Source: Sinanaerobacter chloroacetimidivorans
GTDB lineage: Bacteria > Bacillota > Clostridia > Peptostreptococcales > Anaerovoracaceae
NCBI RefSeq assembly: GCF_018128545.1
Contig: NZ_JAGSND010000008.1
Span: 1 to 64,000, forward strand
Length of the DNA: 64,000 bases
Direction of reading: 5' to 3'
Below the pieces are notes generated by a model. It was not told the DNA's origin, ran no database searches, and was given only the letters and a program-made list of their open reading frames with translations. How positions within the stretch are numbered: position 1 is the stretch's first letter; each line of letters opens with the position of its first letter. This document shows, one piece after another, positions 37,820-46,861 of the stretch. The translations under genes were made by a program, and so were the position numbers.

Positions 37820-40009
37820 ATGAAAAAAACAAAACAAGAAGATTTACTCCTTTACATATCACGCCTGGAGACATTAATTAATAATTTGCCCTTTGATACC
37901 TGGTACAAGGACATAGACGGCAATTATCTTGTCGTTAATCAAAATTTTGAGATCTACACAGGGAAGCCGAAAGAAGAGATTATCGGCAAGAATGATTACG
38001 ATCTCTATCCCAAAGAGGAGGCAGATATCTATGTTGCCAGTGATTTTGCTTCAATTGCAGGAAGAGCGCTGGGCTATTATGAATCGGAATATCCAAAGGG
38101 GAAGTATAAAGAAGAATGTAAAAAACCGGTATTTGACAATGATGGTAACATTATCGGAGTCACCGGTTTTTCTAGAGATATAACAAAATTTAAAAAAACC
38201 CATGATGCCCTGGTAGAGAGTGAACGAACCAAAGCCGTTCTCCTCTCCAACCTGCCCGGTGTGGCCTATCGCTGCTACAACGACGAAGATTGGACCATGA
38301 CTTTTCTTTCGGAAGGGTGTTTTGAACTGACCGGCTATACGGTCCCCGAGCTGTTAAATAAGAATCCGTCTTATTATGATCTGATTGAACCGGAGTATCG
38401 AAGTCGATTATTTGATAAATGGAAATCTGATATTGAACAGGATCTGGTATCTACAGACGAATATCCGATCATAACGGCCACAGGAGAAAGGAAATGGGTT
38501 TGGGAACAGTCTCAAGGGGTTCCGGATGCCGACGGAGTACTGGTTGCCAGCGAAGGTTTCATCACCGATGTCACAGAGAGAAAATTAGCCGAAAAGGCTT
38601 TGCAGCAGAGTGAGGAACGGTTTCGGACCATTTTCGAGCAAGCGCCTCTTGGAATCGCAATTTTTGATTCCAATAACGGGGTTGCCTACCAGTTAAATAA
38701 CCGTTTTGCAGAGATCCTGGGGAGATCGAAGGAAGAAATTCTGAATATGGATTGGATTTCCTATTCCCATCCCGATGACATCGAGGAAAATCTTTATCGC
38801 CTGGAATTGCTAAAAGAAGGGCAGATCGAAAGTTTCGCCATGAATAAGCGTTATATGAAAGCGGATGGCTCCATTGTATGGGTGAATATGACGATTGCTC
38901 CTTTTCAGCCGGAAGGAACTGTTTATTCCAGGCATTTATGCATGATAGAAGATATTACTTCGAGAAAAAAGGCGGAAGAGGAAATTCTATATCTCAGCTA
39001 TTATGATCAGCTTACCGGCTTATATAATCGCAGATTTTATGAAGAGGAGCTAAAAAGGCTTGATAAGGAACGAAATTTGCCGATTACGTTGATTATGGCG
39101 GATGTAAACGGGCTGAAGCTGACCAATGATGCCTTCGGCCACCTTGCAGGAGACAAACTTCTGAAAAGGGTAGCCGAAATTATTAAGAGAGAATGCCGGT
39201 CTGATGATATCATCGCCAGAATCGGCGGTGACGAGTTTGTGCTTCTGCTTCCAAAGACAGATTCCTGGGAAGCGGAACTGATCATACAGCGTATTAACCA
39301 TGCTGTTGCAAATGAAAAAATGAATCATGGAATCTGCTCCGTATCCTTTGGATGGGAGACAAAAAAAGAAGCTCATGAAGACATCAGGAAGGTCTATATG
39401 CATGCTGAGGACCGCATGTACCGACATAAGCTGTCGGAAAGCACCAGCATGAGAAATGAGACCATTAAAGTGATCACAAAGACGCTCTATCAGAAGAATG
39501 AAAGAGAACAGCTGCATTGTGAACGTGTAGGTGAGATTTGCAAGGCCATCGGCCAGGCGATGGGGATGAGCAAGGATAGCGTCAATGAATTGAAAACAGC
39601 AGGATTGCTTCATGATATCGGTAAGATTGGAATTGATGAAAAGCTTCTGAACAAACACGGGAAATTAACTGATGCCGAATGGATTGACATGAAACGGCAT
39701 CCGGAGATCGGATATCATATTTTAAGGTCGGTAAATGAATTTGCACCCATAGCCGAGTATGTGCTGTATCATCACGAGAGGATGGACGGGAAGGGATATC
39801 CGAGAAAGCTGACGGGCGACAGTATTCCGCTGCAATCGAAAATTATCAGCATTGCCGATGCGTTCGACGCTATGACAAGCTATCGAACCTACAGGAATGA
39901 TTTGAGCGAGAAAGAGGCCTTGAATGAAATCCGGAAGCATGCCGGATCTCAGTTTGACATTGAAATAGCAAAAATCTTTGTAGAAAAAGTATTGGGTAAG
40001 GAATTTTAA
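37820..40009 (+). CDS. PAS-GGDEF-HD-GYP cyclic-di-GMP enzyme (paralogue)
   Basis: A 729-residue protein with three PAS domains (first around IDGNYLVVNQNFEIYTGKP), an intact GGDEF (around residue 470) and an HD-GYP domain with HDIGKIG and HHERMDGKGYP. From the linker before GGDEF to the end it parallels the 29506 protein closely (for example SYYDQLTGLYNRRFYEEELK), while the PAS parts diverge, so the pair shares output but senses different signals. I start it at ATG 37820, behind GAGGAG (37808-37813), not at 37787. Confidence 0.9.
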   Translation: MKKTKQEDLLLYISRLETLINNLPFDTWYKDIDGNYLVVNQNFEIYTGKPKEEIIGKNDYDLYPKEEADIYVASDFASIAGRALGYYESEYPKGKYKEECKKPVFDNDGNIIGVTGFSRDITKFKKTHDALVESERTKAVLLSNLPGVAYRCYNDEDWTMTFLSEGCFELTGYTVPELLNKNPSYYDLIEPEYRSRLFDKWKSDIEQDLVSTDEYPIITATGERKWVWEQSQGVPDADGVLVASEGFITDVTERKLAEKALQQSEERFRTIFEQAPLGIAIFDSNNGVAYQLNNRFAEILGRSKEEILNMDWISYSHPDDIEENLYRLELLKEGQIESFAMNKRYMKADGSIVWVNMTIAPFQPEGTVYSRHLCMIEDITSRKKAEEEILYLSYYDQLTGLYNRRFYEEELKRLDKERNLPITLIMADVNGLKLTNDAFGHLAGDKLLKRVAEIIKRECRSDDIIARIGGDEFVLLLPKTDSWEAELIIQRINHAVANEKMNHGICSVSFGWETKKEAHEDIRKVYMHAEDRMYRHKLSESTSMRNETIKVITKTLYQKNEREQLHCERVGEICKAIGQAMGMSKDSVNELKTAGLLHDIGKIGIDEKLLNKHGKLTDAEWIDMKRHPEIGYHILRSVNEFAPIAEYVLYHHERMDGKGYPRKLTGDSIPLQSKIISIADAFDAMTSYRTYRNDLSEKEALNEIRKHAGSQFDIEIAKIFVEKVLGKEF

Positions 40010-40049
40010 AATGAGAATAACATAAATTCCTAATACACGATCGTAATAA

Positions 40050-40102
40050 AACAACCTCCTGATCTCAGTTTGCTGCTGCATTCTTAAAATCAGGAGGCTG
40101 TT
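40050..40102. terminator. Bidirectional terminator
   Basis: AACA-A-CCTCCTGAT (40050-40063) pairs with ATCAGGAGG-C-TGTT (40089-40102), one A-C mismatch, followed by TTTT on the plus strand and A-rich sequence on the other side. It lies between convergent genes. Confidence 0.7.
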
Positions 40103-40104
40103 TT

Positions 40105-40425
40105 TTAGTCAAAGACGATGGGAATACCTGTAACGGTTAATTTTTTTATAAACAAAGTTTTTTCGATGGAAATCATTACCATCTCTTCTGCAGCAGTTAA
40201 TGCCATTTTGCTGATAAAAATCCGTAACCCATTCTGACTTATTTTTTCATATTCTCTGCCAAATTGTTCCTTTGGCTTTGCAGGTCTTATGTAGGGAGTA
40301 TAAAACTTTTTTGTTTTTCCACAGCCGCAGCCTGCGCTCGTTTTATCCGGAAGCATTTCAATGACCAGACTGTCGGAACCTGCTTTCTCCAGATATTCTT
40401 TTACATTGGAATCTACGTTTATCAT
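40105..40425 (-). CDS. CC/Se-motif (HesB-like) family protein, function unknown
   Basis: A 106-residue protein with SAGCGCGKTKKFYTPYIRP at residues about 30-48. The Cys-x-Cys after a Gly-rich turn is the position used by Cys or selenocysteine in the CC/Se and HesB-like groups. No selenocysteine codon is involved here. The last half is a beta-rich segment without motifs I know. The start lies 4 nt after the permease stop, so the two are coupled. A redox or metal role is only suggested by the family. Confidence 0.55.
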   Translation of the reverse strand: MINVDSNVKEYLEKAGSDSLVIEMLPDKTSAGCGCGKTKKFYTPYIRPAKPKEQFGREYEKISQNGLRIFISKMALTAAEEMVMISIEKTLFIKKLTVTGIPIVFD

Positions 40426-40429
40426 TTTC

Positions 40430-41833
40430 TTAAGCAGTGGCTTCTACATCTTCTTCAACAGCCTTGGATGTTTTTTCAGAAGGCTTCTCATAGATGTAGT
40501 CTTCATACTGCTTTTTGTTGCCTAACTGGATCAGTAAGCAAAGGATGATACCTACTGCAAGGCCCCAGGCAGCACCGCGGGTGGCGAGCACCGCACCCAT
40601 GACACCGGCAATTCCAAGGTCATTAAAGGTCTTCGCCTTCATAACGCCAACACGTACGGATACATATCCCTGAATCAGCATGGTGGAAGCCAGGGCAACA
40701 CCCAGGATCGGTTTCACCAGTGTTACGATAGGAAGAATAAAGTAACCGGTCAAAGTCCCGAATCGGAAGGAACCGGCACCGGAGCTGATGGATTCCATAG
40801 CTTTCGGACCGTGCTTGTAGCGTTCGCAGACAACTACCTGCATCGCAGCCCAAAGAGGACCGCACATGGTGATATCCGGACCGAGTACTGACATGATGGT
40901 ATTACGCAGCCCAAAGATGATATGGGATCTGTTTGGATTGTAATCGATTTTTTCATCCGGTCTGTATCTTCCCGCATCTTCCAGCAGAGCCTGAGATTGT
41001 ATCATATCGCCGAAGAGGATAATGTAGGATGAGAAAACCATTGGCAGTCCGCTGATGAACATGCTGAGCGGAGGGAAGCCTACCCCAAAGAAAGTCCATT
41101 CTCGGAATAAGGTTCCGAAAGCAGGAACTGAAATTCCCCATTCAATGGTAGGCCAGGGCACTTCGCCAACCAGAGGACCAACGATAACGGCAAGAACCAT
41201 AACGGGAAGGATTCCCAAGTTGGACAGTGTCTTTGTCAATATGTTTCTTTGTGCGATACTTTTAAAATGATTGGAAAATAAGAGGTAGAATCCGATACCG
41301 ATACAAATGGAGATGGTTAACGGGAAAGTATCAAAACGCTGACCCTCTTTAAAAATAACCATAACAGCGGCAAAACCGGAACCTAGAATCAATCCGGCCT
41401 GCATTGCGTTGGGTACCAGAGCGATAATTTTCTTTCCGAGACCGGTGATTCCTAAGAGAATTGCAAGAATTCCCAGTGTCAGTTCGAAGGCAATGAGAGC
41501 CTGAACTCTTTCCGCTCCCATCTCAAAATTACTTACATAGAGCATAAGCAGAGGAATAGCGGGCGTAACCCAGCCAGGTACCACCGGATCCCCTAAAAAT
41601 ACATGCAAACAATATAATACTCCATTGAGCGCTACAACTGCCAGTGCTACCTCGAAAGGCATGCCCAGATATTCCTGAAGCATGGGAATGGCGCTGAGAC
41701 AAACTGCGCACATCAGAAGACCCTGGAAATAGTCCGCTAACTCGAAACGATAGTGGACAAAAGGTACTCTGATCTTAAAAGGTCCTGCGGGGATATGCGG
41801 CTGTTCCTGACCATATTCTCTCTTGATTGACAT
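40430..41833 (-). CDS. NCS2-like purine/pyrimidine-type permease
   Basis: A 467-residue integral membrane protein with about 12 hydrophobic segments resembling the nucleobase:cation symporter-2 (xanthine/uracil) family, e.g. GWVTPAIPLLMLYVSNFE, VPNAMQAGLILGSGFAA and FGLRNTIMSVLGPDITMCG. The canonical QNxGxxxxT signature is not obvious, so the substrate is open. The start is ATG 41833 with GGAGGAG 8 nt upstream. A -24/-12 promoter lies upstream, so transcription should need sigma-54 and the NtrC-type activator encoded at 45404. It is followed by the CC/Se-motif gene. Confidence 0.72.
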   Translation of the reverse strand: MSIKREYGQEQPHIPAGPFKIRVPFVHYRFELADYFQGLLMCAVCLSAIPMLQEYLGMPFEVALAVVALNGVLYCLHVFLGDPVVPGWVTPAIPLLMLYVSNFEMGAERVQALIAFELTLGILAILLGITGLGKKIIALVPNAMQAGLILGSGFAAVMVIFKEGQRFDTFPLTISICIGIGFYLLFSNHFKSIAQRNILTKTLSNLGILPVMVLAVIVGPLVGEVPWPTIEWGISVPAFGTLFREWTFFGVGFPPLSMFISGLPMVFSSYIILFGDMIQSQALLEDAGRYRPDEKIDYNPNRSHIIFGLRNTIMSVLGPDITMCGPLWAAMQVVVCERYKHGPKAMESISSGAGSFRFGTLTGYFILPIVTLVKPILGVALASTMLIQGYVSVRVGVMKAKTFNDLGIAGVMGAVLATRGAAWGLAVGIILCLLIQLGNKKQYEDYIYEKPSEKTSKAVEEDVEATA

Positions 41834-41893
41834 AAAATAATCTCCTCCTTTAAAATTACTTATAATTGCGTGAGTTTCACACAAGTAGATATC

Positions 41894-41910
41894 AGCAAGA
41901 ACAATGCCAA
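41894..41910 (-). promoter_or_regulatory. Sigma-54 (-24/-12) promoter of the NCS2-like permease gene
   Basis: The minus strand reads TTGGCATTGTTCTTGCT, with GG and GC exactly ten bases apart, matching TTGGCA-N6-TTGCT. Transcription would start about 50 nt before the 41833 start codon. A sigma-54 activator gene is present in the divergent operon. Confidence 0.75.
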
Positions 41911-41960
41911 AGTAAAATTTACTGAAATTTCAAAGGTTTTTGTCTATTGTTTCTCGGTGA

Positions 41961-42006
41961 GTGCATAATCGCACATAAAAAAAGAACAGTTTCATTACAA
42001 CTGTTC
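41961..42006. promoter_or_regulatory. Candidate upstream activator sites
   Basis: GAACAGTT (41984-41991), 7 bp, AACTGTTC (41999-42006) is a perfect 8-bp dyad about 110 bp upstream of the predicted sigma-54 start, the usual distance for an enhancer. A second dyad, GTGC-N6-GCAC (41961-41974), lies between. On the minus strand the large dyad is followed by T7, so an attenuator was also considered. Confidence 0.5.
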
Positions 42007-42024
42007 AAAATCGCTCTTATATAT

Positions 42025-42030
42025 TATAAT
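42025..42030 (+). promoter_or_regulatory. Putative -10 of the symporter/two-component operon
   Basis: TATAAT at 42025-42030 with a poor -35 (TGTTCA, 42002-42007) that overlaps the 41984-42006 dyad. This suggests that the activator also controls its own operon. Confidence 0.4.
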
Positions 42031-42093
42031 GGTTCTAACTGTTAATAATAGATAAAAATACTGTTTTGGGAACAAATGAGAAGGGATTATGAT

Positions 42094-42231
42094 ATGAAAG
42101 AGGAATTTTTGATTTTGGGACTTCCTTTAGACACCTGGATTATCGTTGGCGGCTTATATATCATTGCTACGTTTCTTCCGACCTTTGTCGCATTCGTTTT
42201 AAACAGAAGGAGGAAGGGAAAAAATGAGTAG
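42094..42231 (+). CDS. 45-residue membrane protein preceding the symporter
   Basis: An ATG at 42094 behind GAAGGG opens a 45-codon frame. It starts MKEEFLILGLPLDTW, continues with one long hydrophobic helix (about residues 15-37) and ends with the basic tail NRRRKGKNE. The stop overlaps the symporter start by 8 nt, and the RNRRRKG codons double as the symporter RBS (AGGAGGAAGGG). Small single-helix or two-helix partners encoded just before sodium:solute symporters are known (YhdT with PanF), but no homology can be claimed here. Probable accessory subunit. Confidence 0.6.
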   Translation: MKEEFLILGLPLDTWIIVGGLYIIATFLPTFVAFVLNRRRKGKNE

Positions 42232-43654
42232 GGTTATTATCTATATGCTTTACTTCACCGTTTATACCATCGTGCTTTTGTTCTGGGGGAAAAGCGGCTT
42301 TAAAAAGACCAACAACATTAAAGATTTCTGTGTTGCAAGCAACAGCCTGGGTCTGTTTATCAGTGTATCCACCTTCTCCGTCACCCTTTTCAGTGCGGTA
42401 TCCATGCAGAGCGTAACCGGATCAGTCTATCAATTCGGCTATTCTACCATCCTGTATTCCGTCATTGGCTGGCTGCTGGGAGCCTCCTGCCTGATCTTTA
42501 TAGCAAATAAAATAAAGGAATTCGACATCGTAACGGTATCCGATTACTTTAGAATTCGATATAAAAGCAGAAACTATCAGGCTTTTACCGGAGCTATAAC
42601 GGTAATCTGCTATATTCTTTATATTATCATTCAGATCAAAGGCTTTGGGATTGTGGTCTCGGAGCTGTTGGATATCAATTATAATATTGCTGTTGCTTTA
42701 ATTTACCTGTTCATTGTCTATACCGGCTTTGGCGGTTTGTTTTCTGTTGCGAAGACGGATGCCTTAAATTTTATGCTGGTGTCTTTGGGAATTATGCTGG
42801 TTGCAGCAACTGTTCTCCTGGATCTGGGGGGCATTACTGCGATCCACAGTCAAGCGGCGAAAATTTCTGACGGCGCTTTGCTTGATGCCACAACCAACGG
42901 CTTTTTCAGCCCGTTGATGATCATTACCACCAGTCTGGCCTGGGGCTTGGGAACTGCGGCAAATCCCCAGTATATTATCCGAATTACATCGGCCAAGGAC
43001 AAGTCTACAGGAATCAAAATGATCTGCATATCAACCTTTATTTTGAGCCTGCTATATCTCGGATTAATGATCATCGGCCTGGGTTTTCGGGTTATGGTCC
43101 CTGCAGCGGATGCCATTCATTCTGTGGATGAAGCCCTTGCTTATATCGTGAACGCAAAAATTTACTCTTACATCAGCGGAGTCATGTTCATCAGCATCAT
43201 TGCAGCTGCCATATCCACTGCCAATTCCCAGCTTTTGCTGTTATCCAGCAGTTTTACTTACGATATTTATTTAAATTTGTTTCATAAAACGATTTCAAAT
43301 GAGAAATTTTTAAATTTGAATCGTATTATCATTTTTATTGCCGGGACCACCTCGCTGCTTCTTTCCATGCAGCCAATGGAAACCCTGCTGATCTACGGAA
43401 GCTATATCTGGAGTATTGTGGCCGTGACCTTTATGTGCCCTCTTTACGGAGGCCTGTATTGGAAAAAGGCCACAAAAGAGGGCGCTTTATTTTCTTCCGT
43501 CGGAGGTATGATCACCGTTGCGGTTGTGTATCTCATAACCCATTTTGATGTCGTAAAAACAGAACTTCACCCTGTATTGCCAAGTATTCTCATTTCCTTT
43601 ATCATATTTTATATCGTGAGCAGAATGACATATAAAGAGGAAGCGGCATCATGA
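42224..43654 (+). CDS. Sodium:solute symporter (SSS family)
   Basis: A 476-residue transporter with about 13 hydrophobic segments and the SSS layout: KDFCVASNSLGLFISVSTFS in helix 1-2, the sodium-site region around LFSAVSMQSVTGSVYQFGY, and a late block IAAAISTANSQLLLLSS. Substrate unknown; carboxylates, amino acids or pantothenate are common. It overlaps the small membrane protein upstream and the kinase downstream (ATGA), so transport and signalling are made together. The kinase may use the symporter or its substrate as input. Confidence 0.85.
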   Translation: MSRVIIYMLYFTVYTIVLLFWGKSGFKKTNNIKDFCVASNSLGLFISVSTFSVTLFSAVSMQSVTGSVYQFGYSTILYSVIGWLLGASCLIFIANKIKEFDIVTVSDYFRIRYKSRNYQAFTGAITVICYILYIIIQIKGFGIVVSELLDINYNIAVALIYLFIVYTGFGGLFSVAKTDALNFMLVSLGIMLVAATVLLDLGGITAIHSQAAKISDGALLDATTNGFFSPLMIITTSLAWGLGTAANPQYIIRITSAKDKSTGIKMICISTFILSLLYLGLMIIGLGFRVMVPAADAIHSVDEALAYIVNAKIYSYISGVMFISIIAAAISTANSQLLLLSSSFTYDIYLNLFHKTISNEKFLNLNRIIIFIAGTTSLLLSMQPMETLLIYGSYIWSIVAVTFMCPLYGGLYWKKATKEGALFSSVGGMITVAVVYLITHFDVVKTELHPVLPSILISFIIFYIVSRMTYKEEAAS

Positions 43655-45429
43655 GATTTAAATTAAGGTTGGATATTGAAAATAAAATATTGATTCCCTT
43701 TATGATTCTTACGATCCTGCCTATAACCATACTGGGTATCGTATCCTATTGGAACGGGTATCAGCTGTTATTCAATGACAGGGTGAAAACACAGGAAATG
43801 CTGCTGAATGAATCGCTGCAATATATTGAAATGCTGGATCAGGAAGTCCAAGAGGATCGAATTTCTCTGGAAGAAGGGAAAAAAAGAGCAGAGACGTATT
43901 TTTCCGGTACAAAACGCAATAACATGGCTATTTTTGATTCTCAGGGATATATTATCGGAAATTCTTCGTTTTTTACCGATGAACTGAAAGCGAAGGTGGA
44001 AAACAGTGACAGAAAAATCCTCGACAGGAAAAAGATGAGATATATCTTTGCCGACTATCCCCGCTGGGGATGGACCGTTATCTTCGGCATTGAGAAATCC
44101 TTTTTTCTGGAAGAATTGATCGAAATACAAAAATATACCTTGCTGCTTACCATTATTTTTCTGGTGCTTTCCATGCAGTCGATTATTTTCATCGCACACC
44201 ATATTTCGAAACCCATCAAGTATTTTGCCGAAGTATGCAAAAGGATAGAAAAGGGCAATTTAAAGGAAAAGGTGAATATTCAACGGCGAGATGAAATCGG
44301 TGTGCTTTCGAAGTCCTTTGACAATATGCTCGACCAGATCAACAGCAGTACGGAAAAACTCATAGAAATGACAAAGTTCAATGAGGATATCTTAAAGAAT
44401 ATCGACATCGGTATTATGACCACGGATAACGGAGGAAGGCTGTTATCCATCAATAAGTCGGGGAGAGAAATCTTAAAAAAGTACAGTGATGTCAGTATCC
44501 TTGATGAACTGATCCAGCAGACGCTTAAAACAATTCAGCATAAAAGGAAAATCAATAAGGTCATGTCGATCAGTACCGCTATGGGAAAAAGCATTTATAT
44601 TGATGTCAGCACATCTCTTTTAAAAAAGGAAGACGGAAACACCTACGGCGCTATCTGCAGCTTCAACGACATTACGGCAAGAAAGGTATTGGAAAACAAT
44701 CTGGTTCGGGTAGACCGACTGGCATCGGTAGGGCAATTTGCTGCCGGACTGGCACATGAGATCAGGAATCCTCTTACCGGATTAAAAACGGGTATTCAGG
44801 TGATCAAGAACAGAGAGATTCATCAGAACGATCAATCCAATGTGGAGCTTCTGGATGGACTTACCTACGAAATTGACCGTATTAACAATCTGGTTTCGGA
44901 CTTGCTTGACTTCTCCAAGCCAAAGCTAACGGTTCGGGAAAAAGTAAAGGTGAAAGAACTGATTAAAAAATCTTTGGATCTCTCAAAGGACGGCATCAAA
45001 ACAAAGAATATTGCCGTAGCGCTGGAGATTGACGATGCCACACTCTATGCCTACGTAGACAAAAGTCAAACGGAGCAGATATTTTTGAACATTATCAATA
45101 ATGCCATTGAAGCAATGGAGCCGGGAGGACATCTGAAAATCAAGGTAAAGTCCGTTATCCTGGAAAAAATCCCTTATATTCAGATTAATTTTAAAGATAA
45201 CGGCAGCGGAATTGAGGATGCCATTCTGGACAAGATCTTTGATCCGTTTTTTACCACAAAGGCAAAAGGTACAGGCCTGGGACTGGTAGTGGTAGTGGTA
45301 TCGAAACTGGTAGAGGAGAACAACGGAAAGATAGAAATTGAAAGCAAGCTTTCTGTCGGAACAAAAATAAAGGTATATTTGCCGGAATACTGGGGGTTTG
45401 AAAATGAAGATAAAAGTATTGATCATTGA
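43651..45429 (+). CDS. NtrB-type membrane sensor histidine kinase
   Basis: A 592-residue kinase: TM1 at about residues 14-35, a Cache-like extracytoplasmic domain to about 165, TM2 at about 166-190, HAMP (about 190-245), a PAS domain (about 250-350), HisKA with H369 in AAGLAHEIRNPL, and HATPase_c (NIINNAIEAMEPGG, DNGSGIEDAI, GTGLGLVVV). This order is typical of kinases that partner with sigma-54 activators. It is translationally linked to the symporter and overlaps the regulator gene. Ligand unknown, possibly the transported compound. Confidence 0.9.
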   Translation: MRFKLRLDIENKILIPFMILTILPITILGIVSYWNGYQLLFNDRVKTQEMLLNESLQYIEMLDQEVQEDRISLEEGKKRAETYFSGTKRNNMAIFDSQGYIIGNSSFFTDELKAKVENSDRKILDRKKMRYIFADYPRWGWTVIFGIEKSFFLEELIEIQKYTLLLTIIFLVLSMQSIIFIAHHISKPIKYFAEVCKRIEKGNLKEKVNIQRRDEIGVLSKSFDNMLDQINSSTEKLIEMTKFNEDILKNIDIGIMTTDNGGRLLSINKSGREILKKYSDVSILDELIQQTLKTIQHKRKINKVMSISTAMGKSIYIDVSTSLLKKEDGNTYGAICSFNDITARKVLENNLVRVDRLASVGQFAAGLAHEIRNPLTGLKTGIQVIKNREIHQNDQSNVELLDGLTYEIDRINNLVSDLLDFSKPKLTVREKVKVKELIKKSLDLSKDGIKTKNIAVALEIDDATLYAYVDKSQTEQIFLNIINNAIEAMEPGGHLKIKVKSVILEKIPYIQINFKDNGSGIEDAILDKIFDPFFTTKAKGTGLGLVVVVVSKLVEENNGKIEIESKLSVGTKIKVYLPEYWGFENEDKSIDH

Positions 45430-46786
45430 TGACGAGCTGATGATATGTAAATCTTTGGAAGCAGGTCTTTCGGATATGGGTTATGATGTGACAACGGCTC
45501 AGAACAGTCAGAGTGCATTGAAAGCCGTTACTTCCTGTAAACCACAGATCGTCCTTACCGACATGAGGCTGGGCACCGAAAATGGCATTGATTTAATTGA
45601 CGATATCAAAAAAATCGACGCTGATATCGAGGTTATCGTCATGACTGCCTACAGTGATATCGCCAGTGCCGTTCTTGCTATTAAAAAAGGTGCTTTTGAT
45701 TATATCAATAAACCTTTTGAATTGGAAGAAATCAAATTAATATTGGAACGGGCCTATCAAAATTATAAAATGAAAAACAAGCTGTTGATTTTAGAAAAAC
45801 AAAATCAATTTTTCATCGAAAATATGATCGGACAAAGTGATAAAATGAAAGATGTTTTTAATAAGATTAACATTTTATCCGAAAATGACAATGTAACCGT
45901 ATTGATTCGAGGCGAGACGGGTACGGGGAAAGAGCTGGTAGCTGACGCTATTCACAATAAAAGTATCCGAAAGGATTCCCCGATACTGAAAATAAATTGC
46001 AGCACCATTCCGGCCCAATTGGTGGAGAGCGAGCTTTTCGGCTTTGAAAGAAATGCTTTTACCGGTGCAGACTCCAGAAAGAAAGGACTGCTTGAAATCG
46101 CCAACGGCGGAACGGTATTTCTGGATGAACTGGGAGAAATTCCGTTGGAAATGCAGGCAAAGCTGCTGCGGTTTTTAGAGGAAAGAAAGTTCCGGAGAAT
46201 CGGAGGTCTGGAAGATATCGAAGTTGATATCAGGATCATTGCAGCCACCAATAAAAATTTGGAACAGGCGGTAAAGGAGAAGACGTTCCGTGAAGATCTC
46301 TATTACAGGCTGAACGTCATTCCTGTTGAGGTTCCTCCTCTGCGGGAAAGGGGAAAGGACATTCTGCTCATTGCCGATTATTTTCTTGAGAAGTTCAATC
46401 GTTCCTTTAAGAAGTCCATTCAGGGATTCGATATGGATGCGAAGACCAAATTGATGTCTTATTCCTGGCCGGGAAATATCAGAGAATTGAAAAACATGAT
46501 AGAAAGAATCGTGATCCTGCATAACGACGCCTGGATATCGGTTCAAAATCTGCCTGTCGAAATTCAAAACTTTAAAGGGGATCAGAGAAACACGGAAAGC
46601 ATACAGGAATCCCATCATATTGAGGACGAACATTTTTCTCTGGATGAAAAAATGGATGGGATCGAAAAGGAATATTTGCTGGAAGCTCTTGAAAAATCTG
46701 GGTGGAATCAGACGAGGGCCGCAGCGATGCTGGGGATCAGCAGATTTTCGCTGAAAAGAAAAATGGAGAAATTTTTATTATCATAA
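45404..46786 (+). CDS. Sigma-54-dependent NtrC-type response regulator
   Basis: A 460-residue activator: receiver domain with D9/D10 and phosphoacceptor D53, an AAA+ domain with Walker A GETGTGKE, Walker B FLDELGEIP and arginine-finger region, and a C-terminal Fis-type helix-turn-helix (NQTRAAAMLGISRFSLKRK). The sigma-54 contact loop, normally GAFTGA, reads NAFTGA here. The start at ATG 45404 has GGGGG 7 nt upstream; a TTG two codons earlier is possible. The -24/-12 promoter of the divergent permease, with a dyad at enhancer distance, is the likely target. Confidence 0.92.
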   Translation: MKIKVLIIDDELMICKSLEAGLSDMGYDVTTAQNSQSALKAVTSCKPQIVLTDMRLGTENGIDLIDDIKKIDADIEVIVMTAYSDIASAVLAIKKGAFDYINKPFELEEIKLILERAYQNYKMKNKLLILEKQNQFFIENMIGQSDKMKDVFNKINILSENDNVTVLIRGETGTGKELVADAIHNKSIRKDSPILKINCSTIPAQLVESELFGFERNAFTGADSRKKGLLEIANGGTVFLDELGEIPLEMQAKLLRFLEERKFRRIGGLEDIEVDIRIIAATNKNLEQAVKEKTFREDLYYRLNVIPVEVPPLRERGKDILLIADYFLEKFNRSFKKSIQGFDMDAKTKLMSYSWPGNIRELKNMIERIVILHNDAWISVQNLPVEIQNFKGDQRNTESIQESHHIEDEHFSLDEKMDGIEKEYLLEALEKSGWNQTRAAAMLGISRFSLKRKMEKFLLS

Positions 46787-46788
46787 TG

Positions 46789-46820
46789 AAAAAGCCCGGT
46801 CAATGTGACGGGCCTTTTCA
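46789..46820 (+). terminator. Rho-independent terminator of the symporter/two-component operon
   Basis: AAAAGCCCGGTCA (46790-46802) pairs with TGACGGGCCTTTT (46806-46818) with one bulge on each arm and ends in a T-run. Confidence 0.75.
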
Positions 46821-46861
46821 TTTTCTGAGTGAGGAGGAGTAATAAAAAAGATTGAACAAGA

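Noticed and set aside
41984-42006. Rho-independent attenuator or riboswitch terminator before the permease gene
   Set aside because: The dyad is followed by T7 on the minus strand, but it lies upstream of the sigma-54 start, so it would not be transcribed from that promoter. No purine aptamer sequence was seen. An enhancer site fits better.
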